A stretch of 16,844 nt of DNA from contig NZ_JACRTE010000025.1 of the NCBI RefSeq assembly GCF_014385105.1, positions 1-16,844 of the forward strand, given 5' to 3'. Of this stretch, positions 1-6,807 are shown piece after piece (position 1 is the stretch's first letter; each line of letters opens with the position of its first letter). Below the pieces are notes generated by a model. That model was not told the DNA's origin, did not search any database, and worked only from the letters and a program-made list of their open reading frames with translations. The stretch comes from Qingrenia yutianensis. Its GTDB lineage: Bacteria; Bacillota; Clostridia; UMGS1810. Both the position numbers and the translations under genes were made by a program.

Positions 1-52
1 AGGCTCGTTGTCAAGCAAACCGCGGAATAAATGCGGTCGGTTTTAGTAAATT

Positions 53-82
53 AACGAAATACTGCGATTCATTTCGTTTTTT
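53..82 (+). terminator. Possible intrinsic terminator at left edge
   Basis: An 8-bp inverted repeat (AACGAAAT at 53-60, ATTTCGTT at 71-78) with a 10-nt loop runs into TTTTTT at 77-82. Read on the plus strand this is terminator-like and would serve a gene left of the window. The stem is AT-rich, so it is only moderately convincing. The end of the truncated TnpV frame on the opposite strand lies inside it. Confidence 0.4.
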
Positions 83-257
83 GAAGCTTTTTTGTGTCCA
101 CTTTTGCTGGGAGGGCACAATATGACTTGTGGTGTTCTTTCAAAAACTGTCTGCGTAAGTTACCGTACTTTCCGATTATGTATTCCTTTATATCGGATAC
201 CGTTAAATCGGGAAGGTAGTAATCTCCGCATTTTGAATAAGTAATTTTGTCTTTCAT
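69..257 (-). pseudogene. tnpV: Truncated TnpV-type transposon protein
   Basis: This 62-codon frame resembles the N-terminal half of the TnpV family (small proteins carried by Tn4451-like mobilizable elements) and of the longer copy at 385-762. Both share a DYYxPxxTV segment, then a block reading GKYGNLR followed by FLKEHHKSY. After HHKSY the similarity stops and the frame ends 16 residues later, so the C-terminal half, including the conserved EGVTEQLK region, is missing. The start at 257 is chosen because GGAGGT lies 10 nt upstream; the longer open frame to 350 has no such site and no similarity. The biochemical role of TnpV is not known to me. I infer a deletion or insertion scar at the 3' side. 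Confidence 0.6.
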
Positions 258-384
258 ATTGTTTTCGACCTCCGTTTGTGATAAAATTGTTTTACAGCTT
301 AATTGGTTGGATATCACCGTCCTTGTTTTCTGTATATAACTACATTTCAATTTGTCACAAATGAGCCGCAGCCATATACTTTAT

Positions 385-762
385 TTAGGTATGGTATGAA
401 TACCACCCTTTACAGTATAACGCTTCTGCTCGGTTGTGAATACTGTTCATTTTCCGCACCCACAACATTTGGTCTGTTGCTTTTAGCTGTTCCGTAACAC
501 CTTCTTGTTCTGCCATTTTTGTTACCATATCTTTTAGGCATTTATGACAGGTTTCGTCTATTTCTGCAGGGTGTTCAAACAGCTTACCTTCCATAAAAAG
601 AGCTGTATAGTATGATTTATGATGTTCTTTCAAAAATATTTTTCTCAAATTCCCATACTTACCGATATTGTATTTCTTTGTGTCGGGTACTGTGATGTTA
701 GGGATATAGTAATCTTCAACCTTTGTGTATGTTCCGCCGCTCTGTTCAAATATTGATTTCAT
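385..762 (-). CDS. tnpV: TnpV family transposon-encoded protein
   Basis: This 125-residue protein matches the TnpV family along most of its length. It opens with KSIFEQSGGTYT, followed by DYYIPNITVP, the GKYGNLRKIFLKEHHKSY block, and a C-terminal MAEQEGVTEQLK plus WVRKMNSIHNRA region. Family members are about 120 residues, so the copy is near full length. The last dozen residues after HNRAEAL do not resemble the usual EIVNNELIY-type end and may be altered by a small frameshift. The start is placed at 762 rather than 777 because the codons before it contain the ribosome binding site GGAGG, 8 nt upstream. TnpV genes are cargo of Tn4451-type elements; no recombinase or other element gene is visible here, so this is probably a relic. 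Function unknown. Confidence 0.7.
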   Translation of the reverse strand: MKSIFEQSGGTYTKVEDYYIPNITVPDTKKYNIGKYGNLRKIFLKEHHKSYYTALFMEGKLFEHPAEIDETCHKCLKDMVTKMAEQEGVTEQLKATDQMLWVRKMNSIHNRAEALYCKGWYSYHT

Positions 763-921
763 TGTAAAATCCTCCAAATTTTAATTTTCTACAATATCGT
801 ATCAATCCGGCTGTATAACACGTTTTTACCTTTCTTCCTTATCGTCATTTAACATCTGCTAAAATACAAATGCTATACGCAATTAAAAATCCAATACAGA
901 TGTAGCAATAACGAAACAACA

Positions 922-962
922 AAAATCCCAAAAGCCATATTTTAAGCGGTTTTTGGGATTTT
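922..962 (-). terminator. Inverted repeat, probable terminator after spoIIID remnant
   Basis: A 12-bp perfect inverted repeat (922-933 with 951-962; AAAATCCCAAAA against its complement) surrounds a 17-nt loop. It lies about 80 nt past the stop of the spoIIID remnant on the minus strand and would end in a T-rich arm in either direction. It may therefore work both ways. No separate U-run beyond the stem is present, so confidence is moderate. Confidence 0.45.
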
Positions 963-1044
963 CTGTTATGCATTTTCTATTCGGTTGTTACAGAGAGATT
1001 TTGAATTGTGTAAAACCTCTGAAAGGCGCAATATTACGCCACTT

Positions 1045-1191
1045 CTATATAAAAAGTTTCTGTCTTGTTACAACTGTATGTACGGTAGATTTGGAAATAC
1101 CGAATTTTTTAGCGGCGCATCGTACGGTAGCTTTATTTTCAATAATATATTCAGCCAGTGTAATCACTCTGTCGGATATGTAGTCCTTCAA
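1045..1191 (-). pseudogene. spoIIID: Truncated SpoIIID-like sporulation regulator
   Basis: This 48-residue frame starts at a TTG with GGAGG 9 nt upstream and begins KDYISDRVITLAEYII, continuing with ENKATVRCAAKKFGISKSTV. It closely resembles the N-terminal part of SpoIIID, the mother-cell transcription factor of spore formers. The helix-turn-helix (about residues 22-39, TVR-AAKKFGISKSTVH) is intact, with a Cys where Gln or Val is usual. SpoIIID is normally about 80-93 residues; here the frame stops after VVTRQKLFI. The conserved C-terminal basic region (xxxERHIRGGxAT) that helps bind DNA is absent, and I could not find it in the following 80 bases in other frames. It is most likely a decayed extra copy rather than the functional gene, although a short expressed HTH peptide cannot be excluded. 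Confidence 0.7.
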
Positions 1192-1333
1192 TGAACTTCG
1201 CCTCCAATATATCTTATGCTATAAAATATATGTGAGGTTTATAAATTTAATGCACAAAACATCGTGCACAAATGAGGCGCGCTGATTATGACATAAAACA
1301 AAACGCTGTTAATACTGTTGAGTTCGGTATATG

Positions 1334-1829
1334 TTACCACGCTTTTTTTAAAAAAGCAGCAACAAATGTGACGGCGGCAACTATAATTATCCATAAGCCG
1401 TTGGCTAACAAATTTTGAAAAACAGCGACGGTCCGTTGCCGAAGATTTTTGCTTTTGTTTGGATAACAATCCGTTTCACGGCAAAACGGTGCATCAGACG
1501 AAATATACACATACAGAGTGTTATTTTTAAACTGACTGACCGTAAAATTTGTTAAACTGAAATTTCTTTATCCGTAAACGAATCGTCATCATACATAATC
1601 TGCAGGTTGATTTTGTATACGTAAGACCTCTTAACCAGGTCTTCCGCTTTAAAAGTGTTTTTCGGAATTTCAAACAAGTATATTTTTCGGTTGTCCGGTC
1701 GTTGAGAATAAGAAACCGGTTGACGGTTAGCACATCGAACAAAGGATTTGCCCAATAATTGCCCGATGCCTTGTTTAATGTATGTTGTCTGCTATAACTT
1801 TGTATGTATTTTAGAATGTTTGCAAACAT
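1334..1829 (-). pseudogene. Decayed membrane-protein-like gene broken over three frames
   Basis: Three overlapping minus-strand frames look like parts of one old gene. About 1829-1740 reads SGNYWANPLFDV. About 1740-1552 reads DNRKIYLFEIPKNTF, then RSYVYKINLQIMYDDD and ends KEISV-stop. About 1560-1334 reads NNTLYVYISSDAPF and ends in a hydrophobic helix (GLWIIIVAAVTFVAAF) capped by LKKAW-stop, which looks like a C-terminal membrane anchor with a positive tail. Each frame takes over where the previous one fails, as expected after single-base indels. I do not recognise the family. The next gene in the same direction is the spoIIID remnant, so the whole block looks like neutral decay. Confidence 0.3.
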
Positions 1830-1840
1830 ACGGTATGTTT
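1824..1840. promoter_or_regulatory. Operator-like palindrome AAACATAC-G-GTATGTTT
   Basis: Two perfect 8-bp arms (1824-1831 and 1833-1840) flank one central base. The 1-nt centre cannot form a hairpin loop, which suggests a protein-binding dyad. A further AAACATA half-site lies at 1850-1856 in the same orientation as the left arm. The site covers the 5' end of the decayed minus-strand gene and lies about 160 bp upstream of the promoter at 1998-2026. Chance occurrence in AT-rich DNA is possible. Confidence 0.35.
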
Positions 1841-1997
1841 TTTTTCATAAAACATATACGCAAATTCAATGCGGATTAAAAGTGAAAAGTCTGATAAATT
1901 TTAGGAAAAATATTTTTACATATTGGCAAAGAAGAGCTTATCACAACAAATGCACATTATATCAAGTACGGCAGACATATAAATTTTTCAAACCCCC

Positions 1998-2026
1998 TTG
2001 CATATTGCGTCAATATGGTATATAAT
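1998..2026 (+). promoter_or_regulatory. Sigma-A type promoter for the 729-aa stalk protein
   Basis: TTGCAT (1998-2003) and TATAAT (2021-2026) are separated by exactly 17 bp. Transcription would start near 2033, leaving a leader of about 50 nt before the GTG start at 2082, with GGAGG at 2070-2074. Confidence 0.7.
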
Positions 2027-2081
2027 TACTATGATACACAAATTCTAATAAATCAACGCAAAAATAAAAGGAGGAATTGTT

Positions 2082-4271
2082 GTGTTGAAGAAAATTTTAG
2101 CGGCAGTGCTTTGCACATTTATGCTGCTTGGTACCGTTGCGTTTGCGGCAGACGAAATAAAGGCGGGCGATACTGCCTATGTTGTTTATGACGGCACTGT
2201 AATGGTTACCAAAAACCCCACTTATTCGGGTGGTATAAGCGAGATAAGTAAAGGAACCGGAGTGACGGTTTTGGAGGCTTATGTAGTCGGAGAGGACAAC
2301 CGAAAATTTCATAAAATCCAGCTTTCCGACGGCACGGTAGGGTATATCCTTGCTTATACGACGGCTCGTGAAACAACACCGATACTCGGTGCCGGCAAAA
2401 CTGTTGAAAAAGAGCTGAACAAGCAATGGGCGGCTTCCGATACCGATAAGTATCAGCACGCAATAGAGATGACATTTCTGTCCGATTACATATACGGCGG
2501 AAGCAAAACAACCGAGGGCAAAGAAAGAAATTTTTATGCTAAAGTGCCGACGGAATGGGTAAGACACGACCGTCCCGCGTCATTGCCTCTTGTGGGTATG
2601 GCTGTCTTGCACATTGGCGATGAGGGAAAAATCGGTTCGGTAAAAGCCTCGTTTTATCCCGGCAATCCGCCGATCAACTATCATTCCAGAAGGCTTGATG
2701 AGCTCAAAGTAATAGGGTATGACCCTCCGTTTGCCGAAAAGAGCAGAACGGAATCAAATGCTAACACGGCGTTTTATGCTACAACAACGAGTGAATTTGA
2801 GGTTGTTGCCTATAACGATAAATGGGTTGCTGTATGGAGCGAGGGCGGTGTTGACGAATCGCGCGGTACAATCAGACAGTGCGGTGAGAAGGACGGTACT
2901 GCTTTCACAAGCTGGAAACCGGCTGTATATTTCTTCCCCAGACAAAACTGTTATATTTTAGATATTAACAATCAGGTATCGACGCCTCCGAAAATCGAGG
3001 CTGTAGGTAAGGCAACCGGTCTTTTGATGGTTAAAACCACTCCCGATGATAAAGATTATGTAAAATCGGGTGTTATTAAAATCAACCAGTCGGTTCAGAT
3101 TGTAGATGCAACTCCGCAGAACGGACATTATAAGATTTACTATAAAAAAGGTCTTTACTATGTTGAAGCAAAGTATGTGAATATGCAGCTTGCAAACACC
3201 GAAAAACCGACAACACAGTACAAAGCAATATCGGCTGTCGACTGTGATATTTCTGACGGTTCCTCTGTTGTCGGCTCGGTTAAAAAAGGTGCGGCAATAG
3301 ACGTTATCGAAATGGACTATGACGGAACAAATTCAAAAATCTGGTTCAACTCGAAAGTATGTTACATTCCGACAAGCAATCTCGATGAATTCACCAAGAC
3401 CCTGTCCGCAGCGGACACGGCAGCGCTCGGTGCACCTATCGGCGTTCTGTCTGTTGATCAACCTTGGGGCGAATGGGGTGAGCTGACCTATTCTGCCGAA
3501 GGACTTGCAAAACTTAAAGAGTTCCGCTACGGATATATCAACGTTGATATGGATAAGATGACAGAGTACAATAAGTGGGTTAGCTCAAACAACGGTGATA
3601 TCAATAAAATACACGACAGAGAATGGGTAAACGTATACGGTATCGAAGAATTTTCTTTTGACCGTGACGCGGATATGAATGATATTTTAGATCCGGAGGA
3701 TATTAACCCCTGGATTATAACAGGAAAAATCTACACCATTTTCTATGACGGAGAAATCCGCTATCTGGTTCACGAAGATGATAAGCACGATATATTTACC
3801 TATTATCCCGGAAACGGATTCAGCAAAAACTCTGTTGCAAAAACGCAGACTGTTTGCCTGGACGGTCTCAAATATAACACTGTAGCATATAACATTGATG
3901 ATAATAACTACTTTAAGCTCCGAGATATTGCAAAAATCCTTGACGGAACTATTAAAAGCTTTGACATTAAGTATGACGGTGCAACAAATTCTATTGATAT
4001 GTTGAGCTTTTATGATTACACATCGGCAGGCGGTGAATTAACGCCGGGTGACGGCGCCGAAAGAACGGCTCTTTCATCATCGGCATTTTTAACGCTTGAC
4101 GGTGTGCCGATTAAAGCAACCTGTTTTAATATTGAAGGAAACAACTATTTTAAACTCCGTGATATAACCGACGCGCTGGATTGCCGTGTCGAGTGGGATA
4201 ACAGCACCCAGATGATTTGGGTAATTCCCGCCAGAACCGCATATGATGATCCTGATGAGATAGTGGGTTGA
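2082..4271 (+). CDS. Secreted SH3-like / copper amine oxidase N-terminal (stalk) domain protein
   Basis: The 729-residue protein opens with a signal peptide (KK, hydrophobic core, AFA then ADE; cleavage near residue 22). Residues about 27-95 form an SH3-like segment (GDTAYVVYDGT to DGTVGYILAYT). Two more SH3-like stretches seem present at about 308-368 and 378-436. Residues 110-300 and 440-580 are regions I do not recognise. The C-terminus carries two 'copper amine oxidase N-terminal' stalk modules, about 590-645 and 668-715, each with the NNYFKLRDI signature. Despite the family name, no oxidase catalytic domain is present; such modules are common on Clostridia surface proteins. No sortase or membrane anchor is seen, so it is presumably exported and held non-covalently or released. 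GTG at 2082 is chosen because GGAGG lies 7 nt upstream; TTG at 2085 is an alternative. It is a single-gene unit with its own promoter and terminator. Ligand and role unknown. Confidence 0.85.
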   Translation: MLKKILAAVLCTFMLLGTVAFAADEIKAGDTAYVVYDGTVMVTKNPTYSGGISEISKGTGVTVLEAYVVGEDNRKFHKIQLSDGTVGYILAYTTARETTPILGAGKTVEKELNKQWAASDTDKYQHAIEMTFLSDYIYGGSKTTEGKERNFYAKVPTEWVRHDRPASLPLVGMAVLHIGDEGKIGSVKASFYPGNPPINYHSRRLDELKVIGYDPPFAEKSRTESNANTAFYATTTSEFEVVAYNDKWVAVWSEGGVDESRGTIRQCGEKDGTAFTSWKPAVYFFPRQNCYILDINNQVSTPPKIEAVGKATGLLMVKTTPDDKDYVKSGVIKINQSVQIVDATPQNGHYKIYYKKGLYYVEAKYVNMQLANTEKPTTQYKAISAVDCDISDGSSVVGSVKKGAAIDVIEMDYDGTNSKIWFNSKVCYIPTSNLDEFTKTLSAADTAALGAPIGVLSVDQPWGEWGELTYSAEGLAKLKEFRYGYINVDMDKMTEYNKWVSSNNGDINKIHDREWVNVYGIEEFSFDRDADMNDILDPEDINPWIITGKIYTIFYDGEIRYLVHEDDKHDIFTYYPGNGFSKNSVAKTQTVCLDGLKYNTVAYNIDDNNYFKLRDIAKILDGTIKSFDIKYDGATNSIDMLSFYDYTSAGGELTPGDGAERTALSSSAFLTLDGVPIKATCFNIEGNNYFKLRDITDALDCRVEWDNSTQMIWVIPARTAYDDPDEIVG

Positions 4272-4306
4272 TTTTTAAATATATCATTAAAACAAAGAAA
4301 AATTTT

Positions 4307-4354
4307 AGCCGATATGAAGTTTGGAAATCTTGAAACTTCATATCGGCTTTTTTA
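4307..4354 (+). terminator. Strong intrinsic terminator after the 729-aa stalk protein
   Basis: A perfect 16-bp stem (4307-4322 with 4333-4348, from AGCCGATA to TATCGGCT) and a 10-nt loop are followed by a run of T residues (4348-4353). It begins 35 nt after the stop codon. Confidence 0.9.
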
Positions 4355-4622
4355 TTTGAGCTGTAACTCTTATTTATTTTTCCGCAGGTTTTGCAATAAT
4401 AACTTTCTGTCCGTCCTGCCGTCATTCTATGTTTGCTCCGAGTTCTCCGGAGATAAAGAGTGCAGGTTGCGTCTTTTTCTCCGAGCTTTATCGTCGGTTT
4501 AACGGAGGCGGGAAGGGAATTTATTATGACATTGCTTATTGAAGTTAAAACAGCAGAATGGCAAATATTTAATTGACGAGTTTGCGACGGGTCTTTAATT
4601 GAAAATATAAATAACGCATTAA

Positions 4623-4668
4623 AACGAAAACACGCATACCGCTTTTTAGTGATATGCGTGTTTTCGTT
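4623..4668. repeat. 16-bp perfect hairpin without a U-run
   Basis: AACGAAAACACGCATA (4623-4638) pairs perfectly with 4653-4668 around a 14-nt loop. The plus strand lacks a T-run after it. On the minus strand it is followed by TTTTAATG, so it could be a weak terminator for transcripts from the amt side. Confidence 0.55.
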
Positions 4669-4740
4669 CACCATTGTTTGACATAAACCATTTTATCGGC
4701 AAACGTCAATTTCGGGCGCCTTTTGTATACTAACATATTT

Positions 4741-4808
4741 ATGCGCGAAAGGGAGAAGGGAATGAATTTATTTTGACATTTACACAAGGAGTATTGCCTT
4801 TCGCGCAT
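4741..4808. repeat. 12-bp inverted repeat downstream of amt-PII
   Basis: ATGCGCGAAAGG (4741-4752) is exactly complementary to CCTTTCGCGCAT (4797-4808), leaving a 44-nt interior. It sits 23 nt past the amt-PII stop and may form the 3' end of that transcript, although no U-run follows. An 11-nt direct repeat, GAGAAGGGAAT, occurs at 4753-4763 and 4816-4826, one copy just inside and one just outside. Confidence 0.5.
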
Positions 4809-4830
4809 TTATAAAGAGAAGGGAATAAGC

Positions 4831-6561
4831 TTATTCAACGTCCTGAAGTGCGTCGTAGCCCTCTTCGCCGGTTCTTACTTTGACAACGTTTTCAACGTCG
4901 TATACAAAGATTTTACCGTCGCCGATGTGACCTGTGTAAAGCACTTTTTTAGCGGTTTCGATAACCGTTTTAACAGGAACTTTGCAAACTACGATTTCAA
5001 CCTGAACTTTCGGCAAAAGCGTAGCCTCGCTGATAACACCTCTGTAATATTCGGGTTTGCCTTTCTGAACTCCGCAGCCGAGAACGTGTGTTACCGTCAT
5101 ACCTGTGATACCTATGCTCATCATAGCCGCTTTGAGTTTTTCAAACCTGTCTTGTTTCATAAGAATTTCAATTTTTGTCATTTTAACGTCACTGCCGATT
5201 GCCTTTGAACCGCTGTCGCTCTTAAGCACGACGGGGACAGAATCGTCAATGCTTGCACTGCCTGTTACGGGAATGTCAACGTCCGCGCCGTAACTGTCGA
5301 TTGCAGGCATAAAGTCTGCATATGCGCTGGGAAGTCCGTGCTCTGTTGCGTCAAGACCTGTGATTTCTTCTTCCTCCGAAACTCTCAAGCCGACAGTTGC
5401 TTTTATAACAAAGAATGTGATTGTGATTGTAATCGCAGTCCACGCGCCGACCGACAAAACACCGAGAAGCTGCAGACCGAGAAGTTTAAATCCGCCGCCG
5501 TAGAAAAGACCGCAAAATTCAGAGCCGGGCGCTGTGGTTGTTGCGAAAAGTCCTACCGCGATTGTACCCCAGATGCCGTTAAACATATGAACCGCAACCG
5601 CACCGACGGGGTCGTCGATATGAAGTTTGTAATCAAGGAACCATACACCGAATACAACGAGTACGCCTGCAACCGCGCCGATAATGATAGAACCCAAAGC
5701 GTCGGTTACGTCACAGCCTGCCGTGATTGCAACGAGTCCTGCGAGCGATGCGTTAAGACACATTGAAACATCGGGTTTGCCGTATTTTATCCAAGTGAAA
5801 ATCATACATACAACAGTTGCGATAGCAGGAGCGATTGTTGTTGTTACGAAAATTGAGCCTAACTGTTCAATGCTTGTAGCCGCCGCACCGTTGAAGCCGT
5901 ACCAGCCGAGCCACAGAATGAATACGCCGAGTGCGCCGATTGTAAGGTTGTGACTGGGAAATGCGTTAACTTTTGTAACCTTGCCGTTTTTGTCTTTAAC
6001 AAATTTTCCAATTCTCGGTCCGAGAATTTTTGCACCGATTATTGCGGAAATACCGCCTACCATATGTATTGCGCACGAACCTGCAAAGTCGTGGAAACCT
6101 ATTTTAACAAGCCAGCCGCCGCCCCAAATCCAGTGAGCCTCAACGGGGTAGATGACCGCCGAAATTACTGCCGAATAAATACAGTATGAAAGGAATTTTG
6201 TTCTTTCTGCCATTGCACCGGAAACGATTGTTGCCGCCGTTGCGCAGAAAACGAGGTTGAATACAAATGCCGACCAGTCGAATTTATCATATGCGGTGAA
6301 AATGTCAAAGCCGGGTTTGCCGATTAAGCCTACAAGGTCCTCGCCGAGGAAAAGACCGAAACCTATGATGATGAATACCACTGTGCCTATACAAAAGTCC
6401 ATAAGGTTTTTCATAATGATGTTGCCGGCGTTTTTCGCTCTGGTAAATCCTGTTTCAACCATTGCAAATCCTGCCTGCATCCAAAATACCAGCGCCGCTC
6501 CTATGAGAAACCAGACGCCGAAGATGTTGCTTGTCACAAATTCTGCTATTGCGCTTGTCAT
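4831..6561 (-). CDS. amt: Ammonium transporter (Amt) with fused C-terminal PII domain
   Basis: The 576-residue protein joins an Amt/MEP/Rh channel (about 1-400) to a full PII signal domain (about 461-574) through a linker of roughly 50 residues. The channel has the family blocks FWMQAGFAMVETGFTRAKN, EAHWIWGGGW and DDPVGAVAVHMFNG; H143 and H325 are the expected twin pore histidines. It takes up ammonium through the cytoplasmic membrane. The PII part begins MTKIEILMKQDRFEKLK and has TGHIGDGKIFVYDVE (residues 543-557, ATP-binding loop) and a T-loop GCGVQKGKPEYYRG. By alignment with the Tyr46-Arg47-Gly48 of E. coli GlnB, the uridylylated Tyr51 position is S511. The fused domain is therefore probably controlled by ATP/ADP/2-oxoglutarate binding rather than uridylylation. 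PII normally acts as a separate GlnK encoded beside amt; no separate glnK is seen here. ATG at 6561 has GGGGAGGT 7 nt upstream. Confidence 0.95.
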   Translation of the reverse strand: MTSAIAEFVTSNIFGVWFLIGAALVFWMQAGFAMVETGFTRAKNAGNIIMKNLMDFCIGTVVFIIIGFGLFLGEDLVGLIGKPGFDIFTAYDKFDWSAFVFNLVFCATAATIVSGAMAERTKFLSYCIYSAVISAVIYPVEAHWIWGGGWLVKIGFHDFAGSCAIHMVGGISAIIGAKILGPRIGKFVKDKNGKVTKVNAFPSHNLTIGALGVFILWLGWYGFNGAAATSIEQLGSIFVTTTIAPAIATVVCMIFTWIKYGKPDVSMCLNASLAGLVAITAGCDVTDALGSIIIGAVAGVLVVFGVWFLDYKLHIDDPVGAVAVHMFNGIWGTIAVGLFATTTAPGSEFCGLFYGGGFKLLGLQLLGVLSVGAWTAITITITFFVIKATVGLRVSEEEEITGLDATEHGLPSAYADFMPAIDSYGADVDIPVTGSASIDDSVPVVLKSDSGSKAIGSDVKMTKIEILMKQDRFEKLKAAMMSIGITGMTVTHVLGCGVQKGKPEYYRGVISEATLLPKVQVEIVVCKVPVKTVIETAKKVLYTGHIGDGKIFVYDVENVVKVRTGEEGYDALQDVE

Positions 6562-6700
6562 ATAAATGACCTCCCCTTACTGCCGTGTTACGGCTTAAAA
6601 TAGTTTACACCCCGAGGTTTTTGGCGGTAAAGACGCGACCTTTACCGAAATAAAAAAAGCGCCGCGGACTTTATAATCCGCAGCGCCTTTGCTACTTTAT
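6562..6700 (-). promoter_or_regulatory. Structured amt leader, candidate attenuator
   Basis: The inferred 139-nt leader has three hairpins in transcript order: the terminator at 6652-6686, then an 8-bp hairpin (6640-6647 with 6625-6632, CGGTAAAG against CTTTACCG, 7-nt loop), then a 5-bp hairpin (6590-6594 with 6582-6586, loop of 3) only 5 nt upstream of the ribosome binding site at 6569-6576. A promoter, an early terminator and structures next to the ribosome binding site suggest regulation by transcription attenuation or antitermination. I do not recognise a known riboswitch, and the loops do not match the ANTAR hexaloop pattern convincingly. Confidence 0.5.
6652..6686 (-). terminator. Intrinsic terminator inside the amt leader
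   Basis: On the minus strand GCGCTGCGGA (6686-6677) pairs with TCCGCGGCGC (6668-6659) with one G-U pair, an 8-nt loop, and seven T residues (6658-6652). It lies only about 15 nt after the predicted transcription start from the promoter at 6707-6735. It could also end read-through from pflA, whose stop is about 120 nt upstream. Confidence 0.85.
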
Positions 6701-6706
6701 GTGCCT

Positions 6707-6735
6707 ATTATAGCACGCACTTTTTTTGATGTCAA
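6707..6735 (-). promoter_or_regulatory. Consensus sigma-A promoter for amt-PII
   Basis: On the minus strand TTGACA (6735-6730) and TATAAT (6712-6707), both perfect consensus boxes, are separated by 17 bp. The start would be near 6700. It is the strongest promoter in the window by sequence. Confidence 0.85.
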
Positions 6736-6807
6736 TACTTTTTTTGAAAAAATGTAAAATACTCCCGATTTTTAGAAAATATTTTTGAAATTTTAATTTT
6801 TTACGGC

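Larger units (their letters stand above)
4355..4830. other. Gene-free stretch with inverted and direct repeats
   Basis: I see no supportable gene in these 476 bases. The open frames here are shadows without ribosome binding sites or family similarity, apart from a 16-codon frame at 4525 (MTLLIEVKTAEWQIFN then stop) preceded by purine-rich sequence, which could be a gene fragment. The stretch holds the hairpin at 4623-4668, the inverted repeat at 4741-4808, and three copies of AAGGGAAT (4513, 4756, 4819). The first two copies both continue into TTATTxTGACATT, the second after a 4-nt insertion. Confidence 0.5.

Noticed and set aside
953..1194. Plus-strand open frames over the spoIIID remnant.
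   Set aside because: The minus strand carries a clear SpoIIID match with a proper ribosome binding site; the plus frames are its shadow.
4150..4674. A 174-codon minus-strand frame containing CKTCGK.
   Set aside because: It overlaps the 3' end of the 729-aa stalk gene and its perfect terminator hairpin, has no ribosome binding site, and the Cys pair is not part of a recognisable domain.
4741..4808. A miniature inverted-repeat transposable element.
   Set aside because: There is a 12-bp inverted repeat but no clear target-site duplication and no second copy in the window; it is kept only as an inverted repeat.
6659..6700. ANTAR-type two-hairpin antitermination site in the amt leader.
   Set aside because: The upstream hairpin is weak, and the hexaloop of the terminator hairpin does not show the expected A1/G4 pattern, so a named assignment is not supported.
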